From NCBI GenBank assembly GCA_008729055.1, contig SDUX01000002.1, positions 3,933,874-3,997,873 on the forward strand: a stretch of DNA of 64,000 bases. Direction: 5' to 3'. Shown here in pieces: positions 55,157-64,000 of the stretch. Position 1 is the stretch's first letter, and each line of letters opens with the position of its first letter. Origin of the DNA: Pyropia haitanensis (lineage: Eukaryota; Rhodophyta; Bangiophyceae; Bangiales; Bangiaceae). The notes under the pieces were generated by a model. The model saw only the letters and a list, made by a program, of their open reading frames with translations, was not told the origin of the DNA and did no database searches. The position numbers and the translations under genes are program-made.

Positions 55157-55934
55157 CCGAGGAGGCGGCGGCTGCCGTGACGGCGCGGCCGGCGTCGGCC
55201 GACGGCGGCGGCGGCGCGGCGCCGCCGCCGCCGCGCACGCCCCACCGGGAGCGGTCGCGCACGCCCGCGCGGCGGGTGCCGGCGGCCGTGACGCCGGCGC
55301 GGCTGCCGCCGCCGCCGCCGCCGCCGCCGCCGCGACCGCCGCCGCTGCCGCCGCGGCCGGCCGTGGCGGCGGCGGCCGCGACGCCGGCCACCCGCCGGCG
55401 GCTGCACGTGGTGCGGACGCCGGCGGGGCGGGACCGCCGGCCGCCAGGGGTGGCGGCGGCCGCCACGCCCGCCGGCGGGGGGGCGTGACGACACCCGCTC
55501 GCGGGGGGGTGGCCACCCCTGCCCGTGGGGAGGTCGCCACCCCTGCCCGGTGCGGCGTGGCCACCCCCGCCCGTGGGGAGGTGGCCACCCCTGCCCGGTG
55601 CGGCGTGGCCACCCCCGCCCGTGGGGTGCTCGCGACGCCTGCCCGGTGCGGCGTGGCCACCCCCGCCCGTGGCGGCGTGGCCACCCCCGCCCGTGCTCGC
55701 CACGCCACCCCCGCCCGCGGCCGGCAGCCCACCGCCGCCCGCGGCGAGGTGGTCGCGACGACCGCGGACGCCCCCCCCCCCGCCCCCCCCCCCGCCCCCC
55801 TCACGCCCGCCCGCGACGCCGACGCGGCACGGCGTCCCCCCCCGGCTGCTCCCCACGGCGGGGGCGGGTGCTGCACCGCGGCCGTGCCCGGTACGGGCGG
55901 CGGCGGCAGCCGCTGGCTCCCCCACGCGGTCAGC

Positions 55935-55979
<45 letters not shown>

Positions 55980-56081
55980 CCGCGGCCGCCGCGGCCGGCG
56001 GCGGCGGTCGCCTGGGCGGGCGGTGCTGCCGCGGCGAGGGCAGACGCGACGCCCCGGCGGCTGCCACCCGCCGCGGCGGCA

Positions 56082-56119
<38 letters not shown>

Positions 56120-56912
56120 CGCGCCGCGGGTGGGGCGGCCACGCGCCGCGGGGGACGCGCCGCCGCCGACGGCGCGCCGGCCGGCCAAGCGGCCGCGGTA
56201 CGGCCCGCCGCCGGCGGCCGCGGGCGGCACCCCCACCGCCGCCGCCGCTGCCGTCCCGGCCGTGGTGGTGCCACGGGCGGCAGAGGCGGCGGCGGCGGCG
56301 GCGGCGGCGGCCGGGCCGGCGGCGGCTGCCAACCACGGACGGGGCACCCCGGGCGGGCGCGCCCCGCCACCGCCGGTGGCGGCGGCGGCGGCGGCGGCGG
56401 CGGCTGGGGCGTCGCCGCCGGCGGCGGGGGCGCCGCCTGCGGCTGCGTCACCCCCCCCAGCGGCGGCGCCGCCGCCGACGGCGGCGCCCCCCCCCGGCCA
56501 CCCCCACCGGCGGCGGCGGTCGCACGCCGTTGGCGGTGGCACCCCCGCCGCGGCGGCGGCGGCCGCCGCCGGCGGCAGCCGGCCGTGTCTGCCCGCGTCG
56601 GCGCCGCCGCGGCCGGCGGCCGCCGCGGCCGCCGCGGGCGGCGAGGCGGCGGCGTCCCCGCCCTGGGACCACCCGCGGGTGGCCGAGCCCGACGCCGCCG
56701 CCGCGGCGGGCGTCCCCGACCTCTACCCCACCGTCGGCAGCGCCCGCCGTGGCGGCAGCCGCGCGTCGCGGCGGCGGCTGTTTCCGGCCGACGGCGGGGG
56801 TGTCGACGCCGGCCACGACGCTGCCGACGCGGCTGCCGCGGCTGCCGCCGCCGCCGCCGCCGCCGCCGACGGCGGCGGTGACGGGCAGCCGGTGTGGGCG
56901 GCCGGTGCGGCG

Positions 56913-56947
<35 letters not shown>

Positions 56948-57150
56948 AGAGGCGGCCGCGGCGGCCGCCGAGATGGCCGCCGAGGTTGCCGCCCCGACGC
57001 CGCCGCCCGCGGCGTCGCGGCTGCCGGCGGCGGCCGCCGCCGACGCGTCGGCGGCGGCCACTGTCGCCGCCGTCGCGGCCGCGCTGGCGCGGCCGCCGTC
57101 GCCGTCACGGCGGCGCCGCCGCGGCGGCGCCTCGGTCGGCGACGTTGCGT

Positions 57151-57198
<48 letters not shown>

Positions 57199-57309
57199 GT
57201 GGCGGCGGTGACGGCGGCGGCGGCGGTGCGGGCGGGTCCCCCCCGTGGGTTCCCCGCCGGCGGGTCGCGTCGCTCGCGGCGGCCGCCCCCACCACGCCGT
57301 CCATCATGC

Positions 57310-57349
<40 letters not shown>

Positions 57350-57811
57350 CGTCGCCGCCGACGCGGCGCCGCTGTCGACGGCGGCCAAGCAGCGGCGGTC
57401 GGTGCTCTTTGCCGACGCCGCGGGGGAGCGGCTGGAGCTCGACCCCGGCGCGCACTACTCGCCCTTTGTCCGCCGCGGCGGCGGGCGGTTCGCGGTGGGC
57501 AGCGGCGTCGGCGGCGGCGGCGGCGGCGGCGGCCGGCGGCGGCTGCCGCCACGGCCGGTGCTGCCGCCGCCGCCGCCGCCGGCCGAGTCGCTCCTCGCGA
57601 GCGCGCTCAAGAGCGTCGGCCGGCTCTTCTTTGCGGGCCCGCTCGTGCCGCCGCCGCCGCCCGCGTTTGAAGAGACGAGCACGCCCACCGCCGAGCTCCG
57701 CCGCCGCCGCCGTGCCGCCGTCGCCGCCGCGGTGGCCGAGGCGGTGGCGGAGCTGGGGGGGGGGCGCGCCGCGGCGGGGCGCCCCGCGGGTGTGGCCGCC
57801 GCGGACGCCGA

Positions 57812-57888
<77 letters not shown>

Positions 57889-58647
57889 ACGGCGGCGACG
57901 ACGGCGGCGGCGGCGGCGGCGGCGGTGACGGCGGCGGCGGCGGCGGCGGCGCGGCGCTGCGCCGCTCCCCGCCCGCGGTGGGCAGCCCCGACGGCGCGGA
58001 GTTGGCGGCCGACGCGGCGCGGGCGGTGCGCGGCTGGGCGTCGGCGCGCCACGGCGGGGGCGGCTGGCACGGCCCGCCCCGGGCGCTGGCGTACGACCCG
58101 GACGGGACCGACGACGCTGCCGCCGCCGCCGCCGCCGTCGCCGCCGCCACCGACGGCGCCGACGGCGCCGACGGCGCCGACGGCGCCGACGGCGCCGACG
58201 GCGACGCCGCCGCCAGCGGCGCCGACGCCGACGCCGACGCGCACGCGGACGATGCCATGGACGTGGACGGCGTGCCGCGGGCGGCCGGTGCGGGCGGCGG
58301 CCGCGGCGGTCAGCCCGCGGGTGTCGCCGCCGCCGCCGCCGCCGCGGCGGCGTCGGCGGGAGCCGACGGCGGGCGCGCCGCCGACGGCTCGCCGCGGCGC
58401 GTCGGGCCGGACCGCCTCGACGGTCGCGGCGCGCCGCCGCCACCACCGCCGCCGCCCGTGTCGGCGGGTGCCGACAATGGCGCCGTCGCGGCCACCGCCG
58501 ACGCCGTCGCCGTCGCCGACGCGGACGCGGGCGCGGGCGCCGACGCCGACGCCGACGCCGACGCTGACGCCGCGGCGGCCGCCGACGCTGCCAACGTGGA
58601 CGCCGACGCCGACGCGTCCGCCCCAGACGACATGGACAGTGGGGTGC

Positions 58648-58696
<49 letters not shown>

Positions 58697-60804
58697 ACTA
58701 CCGCCGCCGCCGCCGCCCGTGGCGGCGGCGCCGTCGCCCGCGTCGGCGCGGCGGCGGTCGTGGCTGCCCTTCTCCTTTGCGGCGCTCTTTGCGACGCCGC
58801 CGCCGGCGGCCGCCACCGCGGCACCGGTGGCGACGGCCGTGACGCCCATGGCGTCGGCAACGGGAACGCCCGCCGCAGCGGGAACGCCCGCGGCGGCGGT
58901 GGCGGGCACCCCGGCGGCGGCGGCCGCCACACCCGGCGGCGGCCGCCGCACGCCGGTGGACCGCCCGCCGGCGGCGGCCGTTGCGGCGTACGGGCGGCCG
59001 TCGCTGGCCGGCCGCGGCGGCGCGGCCGACGAGACGCCGCCGCCGCCGCCGCCGCCGGCGACACTGGCGGCGGCGACGCCGGCGGCGGCGGGCGGCGACG
59101 CGCAGACGCCATCCCCCGCCGTGCGGCGGTCCTCCTCGTCGTCCTCGTCTGGCTGGCGCGTCGCCCCCGCGGGCGTGGCCACGGGCGGGCGGGGTGTCCC
59201 CACCGGCGGCGGGGGGGTGGCTGCCGCCGCCACCGCCGCGGCGGTGCCCCTCTTCCTCGACGGCGGCGGCGGCTCGGCGGGTGCCGCCGCCGCGGCCAAC
59301 GACGGCGGCGGCGGCGGCGGCGGTTACGGGCACGGCGACGGTGCGGCCGCCGCCGCCGCCGCCGCCGCCGCGTCGCCGGTGGGGACGGACGCGGTCGCCG
59401 CCACGCGGTGGCGGCGGCGGTCGGTGGCGTCGGTCGAGACGCCCGCGCCGCGGTCGCCCGCGGGGGGCACGCCCGCGTGGCTGGCGCCGTCGGTGGCTGT
59501 GCTCGACGCGGACGGCGGCGCGTATGGGGGTGGGGTTGGTGGCGGGTGTGCCGCGGAGGGGGAGGCCGAGGACGCCGCACCGGGTGCCATGGATGACGTC
59601 GCTGGCGCCGAGGACGACGCTGGCGCCGGGAAGGACGCCCACGCGGGTGGTGAGGGAGCGGCGGACGCCGGCGGTGAAGCCGACGCCGACGCCGACGGTG
59701 AAGCCGACGCCGACGCCGACGGTGAGGCTGACGCCGACGCCGACGGTGAGGCTGCCGCCGATGCCGATGGTGGGAGTGGGGCCGCCGCGGGCGGCGGGGC
59801 AGAGGCGCAGGCAAGGGCGGCGGCGGGGGCGCAGCCCGACGCCGACGCGGCGCTGAGCGACGGCGGAGCCGCCTCCACGGCGGACTCGCGCGACGACGAG
59901 ACGGACGGGGAGGCCGACTCGGCGGCGGAGATGGAGGTGGACCAAGAGGTGGACGAGGAGGAGAGGGCGGAGGAGGGCGCACTGGAGGGGGAGGCGGCGG
60001 CGCACCAAGCGGCGGGGCCAGAGGATGAGGTGGACGTGTCGGACGTGTCGGACGTGTCGGACGTGTCGGACGAGCCGGACGGGTCGGACGGGTCGGCGGA
60101 GCCCCTGCACGAGGGCAACGACGGCACCGACGCCGCGGCCGCGACGACGCCGGCCGCGGCGTCGGCCCCCCCCCCAGACACCCCCCCCCCCAACGACGGT
60201 GCCAGCGACGGCGGCTCGTCGGACGCGGACGCGGGCGGCACCCCCCCCCCCCGCCCCCCCCCCCCCGCGCCCACCGCCGCCGCCACCGCCGCGGCGGCGG
60301 CCACCCTCTCCCGCCACACCGTCGCGGAGCTGCGCCGCGCCGCCGCCGCGGCGGGCGTGCCCGCCGACGGGCGCGCGCGCAAGGCGGCGCTCATCGCGCT
60401 GCTCGCGCCACTCACCGCGGCGGCCACCACCGCGGCGGCCACCACCACCCCCCCCCCCCCCGACCACCACCACCACCACCACCACCACCCCCCCCACCAC
60501 CACCGCCGCCACCACCCCCCCCACCACCACCGCCGCCGCGACCGTGGCCGGCGCGGCCGTCGCGGACGCCCCACCGGCAGCCGCCGCCCCCCCCGCCGCG
60601 CCCGTCGCGGCGGCGGCGGGGACGCCCCCGCCGCCGCCGCCGGCGGCCGGCGGTGGCGACGGCGGCGCGTCGCCGCCGCCGTCGCCGACGACGGCAGCGG
60701 CGTGGACGGTCGCGCGGCTGCGCGCCGCCCTCACCCGGCGGTCGCTGCCGGCGGGCGGCCGCAAGGCCGACCTGCTCGCCCGCCTCGCGTCGGTGCACGC
60801 CGCC

Positions 60805-60848
<44 letters not shown>

Positions 60849-62034
60849 CGACCCAGCGTCGAGCGCGTCGGCCAGCCCGGCGGGCTCCCCGACCGCGGCC
60901 GCCGCCGCCGCCGCGGCGCCGTCACCACCGTCGGCACCCGCACCACCACCACCGCCGCCACGCTCGCCGTCGCCATCGCCGTCGCGGTCACCCTCGCGGT
61001 CGCCGTCGCCGTCACGGTCGCCGTTGACGTTGCCGTCGCCGTCGCGGTCCCTGTCACGGTCGCCGTCACGGTCGCCGTCGCCGTCGTCACCGCCGCCACG
61101 GCCAGACGCGGTGGCGGCGGCGGCGGCGGCGGCGGCGGCTGCCGCCCCCCCCGGCGGCTGGGCGTCCCTGACCATCCCCGCGCTGCGCTCCACGCTCGCC
61201 GCCCGCGGCGTGTACGCCCCGCGTGGCCTCCGCAAGGCCGACCTCGTTGCCCGCGCGGTTGCCGCCGACGAGGCCGCCACCGCGGCGGCGGCGGCAGAGG
61301 CGGCAGCAGCAGCAGCGGCGGCGGCGGCGGCGGCACGGCCGCCGCCCACGTCGGCCGCGGCCGCCTCCACGGGCGGCCGCACCGCCCCACGGCGGCGGCG
61401 GGCGGGCGCGGCGGCCGCCCCCACCGCGGCCACCCCCGCCACCCCCGCCGCCGCCGCCGCCGCCACCCCCGCCGCCGCCGCCCCCGCCGCTGCCGCCGCG
61501 CCCGTGACGGGCGGGCGGCGGCCACGACGGCGGCGTGGGGTGGTGGCGGTGGAGACCCCCCCGCCCCCCCGGGCGGCGGCGGCGGCCGCGGCGGCCGCGG
61601 CGGCCGCCGCACCCGCGCCGGCCGAGCCCTACCCCGCCCAGACGGTGTCGTGGCTCCGCGCCGCCGCCCGCGGGCGGCGGCTCGACGCGGCGGGCACCAA
61701 GGCGGCGCTCGTGGACCGCCTGCGCGCGGCCGACGCGGCGGCGGCGGCGGCGGCGGCGACGGCCGCGGCGGCGGACGCGGCGCCCTACGCCACCGCCTAC
61801 CCGCTCGAGGAGGAGGAGGAGGAGGAGGAGGAAGAGGATGGCGCCGACGGCGGCGGCGGCGGCGGCGGCGCCGCCGACGCCAGCGCGCCGCCACAGACGC
61901 CCGCCGCGGCGGCCGACGGCTACTCGGCGCTCAAGGTGGTGGCGCTGCGGGCGGCGCTCAAGGAGCGGGGGCTGCAGACGACCGGCCGCAAGGGGGAGCT
62001 CGTCTCCCGGCTGGTCGCCGCGGACTTTTCCTAG
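52909..62034 (+). CDS. giant FHA / PP1-docking / multi-SAP protein, Ki-67-like candidate (four frame switches)
   Basis: The ATG at 52909 has a good context (CACCATGACG). An FHA domain (about 53322-53940) shows TPWVTLGTNEACDVRVCSAG and ends GGGVFVLAGRVFRWQPV, with poly-Ala/Gly inserted. Next are ADKENAVSP, 69-bp repeats with TP sites, ten TPAR repeats, and a PP1-docking-like segment at 57387-57479 (KQRRSVLFADAAGERLELDP...YSPFVRRG). Asp/Ala-rich acidic arrays follow. Five SAP-type motifs lie at about 60304-60420, 60702-60800, 61159-61280, 61630-61740 and 61918-62034. The frame switches at 54027-54067 (G runs), 55015-55023 (C9), 55477-55483 (G7) and 60448-60461 (C14). On each side only one frame keeps motif-bearing sequence, so run-length errors are likely. 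Total is about 3,040 codons. SAP motifs and CDK sites suggest a chromatin protein phosphorylated in mitosis; this is inferred. Confidence 0.68.
54547..54990 (+). repeat. 69-bp coding tandem repeat (23 residues)
   Basis: About five units plus a degenerate first copy repeat with a strict 69-bp period, for example 54662 to 54731. Each encodes a pattern like ATPAAxRHADAYTPAAVAPT, where x is Ala or Trp. Each unit supplies three TP dipeptides. Confidence 0.85.
55490..55735 (+). repeat. 24-bp coding repeat encoding VATPARGE/VATPARCG
   Basis: Ten TPAR tetrapeptides occur in about 80 codons, mostly in an eight-residue period. T-P-x-R is the full consensus for cyclin-dependent kinase phosphorylation. 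Confidence 0.85.
57806..57891 (+). repeat. 9-bp (GACGCGGCC)n array encoding Asp-Ala-Ala
   Basis: A near-perfect nonanucleotide array encodes alternating Asp-Ala-Ala within the giant gene. A related GACGGCGCC (Asp-Gly-Ala) array lies at 58152-58200, a 24-bp (GEADADAD) array at 59674-59760, and GACGTGTCG (Asp-Val-Ser) at about 60030-60070. Confidence 0.85.
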
Positions 62035-62721
62035 CACCCGGCCAGTCGCAGGGGGAGGGGGGAGGGGACAAGGTCGGGGAGGGGGGGGGGAGCAGGTCGG
62101 GGAGGGGGAGCCAGCGTGAGGGGGGGGGGGGGGGGGCGGGTCGCCCGCCGCGCGTCACGGGCGGCCCGCGTCGTTGCTCTCGTTGCGCTTTCAAATGGAT
62201 GCTTGTTTGGGTTGCTTCTGCTTGTGGGCGGGCGGCACCGCGGGACGGCCGCCCCGTGGGGGGGGGGGCCGGAGGCTGTCCCCAGAGGGGGGAGGGAGGC
62301 GTCCCGACGCGGCGGCCGCGGAGCGTCCCGGCGCGCGCGCGGCGCACCGCCGCCACGCGCCGCCACACGTGCAAGGCCAGTGGGGGGGTGCGCCCGCCGT
62401 TGGGCTGGGTAGCAGCAGTACGAGGACAGGCGGCGTCCACACCATGCAGGGACCCGGCGCGGGGAACAGGGTCCGCGGCAGCGTCAGGCAGCGTGAACGC
62501 GCGCCGTGTCGGACGCGGGCGCCCTCCCCTCCCCCCCCCCACACCAAGCGGCGTGTCATGCGACGGGTTGGAGGCACCAGCAGCCGTCGACGCGGGATCC
62601 GATTGCCGACGGCGGCCACAGGATGCTCCCTCGTGACCGCGTCTTCCCCCCCGAAACGTCCGCCCCCCCCCCCCCCCCCTCGCCCCCCCCCCCGCACACC
62701 CCCCGCGCAGTGACACACCCC
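62035..62721. other. convergent intergenic region
   Basis: This lies between the giant gene's stop (+) and the lipocalin-like gene's stop (-). It has G-rich blocks at 62050-62135 and C runs at 62530-62540 and 62660-62695. Nothing else is supported. Confidence 0.5.
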
Positions 62722-63858
62722 TCAGCCCTGCCGCTGCAGCATCGAGTGGGTGGTCGACAGCAGCGTCCCGTCCGGCCCGTAGGCGCGGCGCAGCAGCAGC
62801 CGGCGGTCGCCCGCGCCCGGCGCGTAGCCGAGCCGCACGCCCGCCGCGTCGGAGCGGAGCCAGCCCACCTCCACCACCACCCCCCCGTCGGCGCCCTTGT
62901 CCACCCGCACGCTCATGCCCAGCGGCAGCAGCACGAGCCCGTCGGTGGCGACCGTCTCTGCGTCGCCGCCGCCGTCGGGCACCCAGCCGCCGGCAAGGTC
63001 GGCGGCGTCGGTGGCGGGCTCGGCGGGCCAGCCCGAGATGAAGCCCGACGCGCCCTCCATCATGCTGCCGTCGCACCAGCGGACGTACCAGTCTTCGTGG
63101 GTGACCACCAGCGGCGACACGATCGCGCCCGTCGCCCACTCCCACGACACCCGCACGGCCATGCGCTCCCGCGGGAGGTCCTCCTCCCCCGCCGCGGGCA
63201 CCGCGCCCGTGTCGACGAGGCACACCTCGGCGCGTGGGTGCGCGTCGAGGATGGACTTGTACACGGTCGGCACCGACGCGTCGCCCGCCGCGTAGGCGCC
63301 CGACGGGAAGAGCGCAAAGCCGTCGGCGGCCGTGTCGTGGATGGTCAGCGTCTGGTCGCACGAGATGATCTCGTCGAGCGTGATGGTGGGGTACAGCTGG
63401 AACTCCTTGACGTACAGCGCCGCCTTGCGGAGCTTGATGGAGGTCGTCGTCGCGTAGCCGACGGGGTGGACGTTCCACTCGGCAAAGTCGTCGGGCACCT
63501 CAATGGCGGGGATCTTGAGGGCGGCGCCGGTGACGGGGTCCACCTTTGCCTGGAAGCCGTTCCACTCGCCGTCCAGCGCCGCCGCAAACGCCGTCGCCGC
63601 CTCCTCCGTCGCGCCGCCGTCGGTGGGGAGGACGGTGGCGGGCGGGGAGGAGGACGCCTTCATGCAGGGGCCATCGGCGGGCGGGTGGCGGGGCGTGGGC
63701 GGGCGCAGGTCCGCACGCCGCCGCCGCCCACCACCGGCTGGCAGCCGCCCCGCCGCCGGCCGGCCGCCACAGACCGACCGCTGCAGCGCCCGGGGAGAGA
63801 GGAGCTGGGGGGGGCACGGCGCGGCAAAGGCGGGAGAGGCCATGACAGCAGCTGCCAT
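62722..63858 (-). CDS. plastid-targeted lipocalin-like protein (DUF3598-like), putative
   Basis: From the ATG at 63858 the frame gives 378 residues. The first 80 are Ala/Arg/Pro-rich without acidic residues (MAAAVMASPAFAAPCPPQLL), as in plastid transit peptides. The mature part begins near FAAALDGEWNGFQAKVDPVT. It contains two strand-rich halves: SIKLRKAALYVKEFQLYPTI with SPLVVTHEDWYVRWCDG, and GLVLLPLGMSVRVDKGADGG with VVVEVGWLRSD and RRAYGPDGTLLSTTHSMLQR. The second half follows the lipocalin-like pattern of DUF3598 proteins of cyanobacteria and plastids (LPDG..., W-L, R-Y-ds-G). The similarity is by pattern only. The function is unknown, possibly tetrapyrrole or lipid binding. Confidence 0.6.
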   Translation of the reverse strand: MAAAVMASPAFAAPCPPQLLSPRALQRSVCGGRPAAGRLPAGGGRRRRADLRPPTPRHPPADGPCMKASSSPPATVLPTDGGATEEAATAFAAALDGEWNGFQAKVDPVTGAALKIPAIEVPDDFAEWNVHPVGYATTTSIKLRKAALYVKEFQLYPTITLDEIISCDQTLTIHDTAADGFALFPSGAYAAGDASVPTVYKSILDAHPRAEVCLVDTGAVPAAGEEDLPRERMAVRVSWEWATGAIVSPLVVTHEDWYVRWCDGSMMEGASGFISGWPAEPATDAADLAGGWVPDGGGDAETVATDGLVLLPLGMSVRVDKGADGGVVVEVGWLRSDAAGVRLGYAPGAGDRRLLLRRAYGPDGTLLSTTHSMLQRQG

Positions 63859-64000
63859 TGGCGAGGGAAGACGCTCGTCCGTGCTGCAGCAGCCACTGCC
63901 AGTCCACAACACAAGACTGCGGGCGCGGACGCGGACAGGCCGGTGGTCTTGTCCACGTCCTGGCGCACCGCTCTGACCACTCCGTCACTCCCACGCTCTC
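63859..64000 (-). other. upstream flank of the lipocalin-like gene
   Basis: The last 142 bases hold the start of the minus-strand promoter or 5' UTR. The frame stays open without an ATG to 63912. Confidence 0.4.

Noticed and set aside
52752..56336. A 1,194-codon minus-strand open frame
   Set aside because: It is antisense to the FHA/TP-repeat coding region and consists of Arg/Gly/Pro-rich shadow sequence without a domain.
53673..62636. A single 2,987-codon plus-strand open frame as the giant gene
   Set aside because: The FHA domain and SAP motifs 2-5 lie in other frames, and the first part of this frame is Arg-rich shadow sequence. Only about 55485-60450 of it looks coding.
1..64000. CRISPR arrays, bacterial operons, ribosome-binding sites or rRNA genes
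   Set aside because: Genes are intron-bearing nuclear eukaryotic genes; no regular spacer-repeat array or rRNA signature was seen.

Overview
The window is nuclear DNA from a GC-rich photosynthetic eukaryote. Genes are split by short GT-AG introns. Products include Golgi, peroxisome, proteasome and mitochondrial proteins. There is a Tic22-like plastid protein and a probable plastid-targeted lipocalin-like protein. The extreme GC content, few short introns and the gene set fit a bangiophyte red alga such as Porphyra or Pyropia. That assignment is inference; no rRNA or organelle marker is present.

Layout. 1-11 kb: a Golgi SNARE (GOSR1, +), a KOW-like protein (-) and an SLC35D-type nucleotide-sugar transporter (-), embedded in G/C homopolymers and triplet repeats. 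11-23 kb: a chalcone-isomerase-like protein (+), PLAA/Doa1 (+), an NT-C2 coiled-coil protein (-), PEX14 (+) and proteasome beta-6 PSMB1 (+). 23-31 kb: a small coiled-coil protein (-) divergent from mitochondrial EF-Tu (+), a 2 kb gene-poor stretch with foldback repeats, then a type II membrane protein with two glycosyltransferase domains (+). 33-42 kb: an SLC35E3-type transporter (+), a PAQR receptor (-), a TPR-Tic22 fusion (+) and a four-finger C2H2 protein (-). 42-46 kb has no gene I can support. 46-51 kb: SLX9 (+), a complex I NDUFB4/B15-like first exon (-) and a D-cysteine desulfhydrase-like PLP enzyme (+). 50.7-51.9 kb: a candidate non-autonomous transposon with 24-bp terminal inverted repeats. 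52.9-62.0 kb: a giant low-complexity gene (+). 62.7-63.9 kb: the plastid-targeted lipocalin-like protein (-).

The most interesting object is the giant gene of about 3,040 codons. It has an N-terminal FHA domain, TP-rich tandem repeats including ten TPAR (CDK full-consensus) sites, a PP1-docking-like segment with the spacing of the Ki-67/RepoMan motif, and five C-terminal SAP-type DNA-binding motifs. I propose a Ki-67-like chromosome-surface scaffold. Its reading frame switches four times, each time at a mononucleotide run, so run-length errors are more likely than decay.

The genes are mostly housekeeping and do not form an operon-like unit. Two sugar-nucleotide transporters and the double glycosyltransferase could all serve Golgi polysaccharide synthesis. 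Thirteen splice donors were read from reconstructed genes, and they share a GTACGTT-like consensus.
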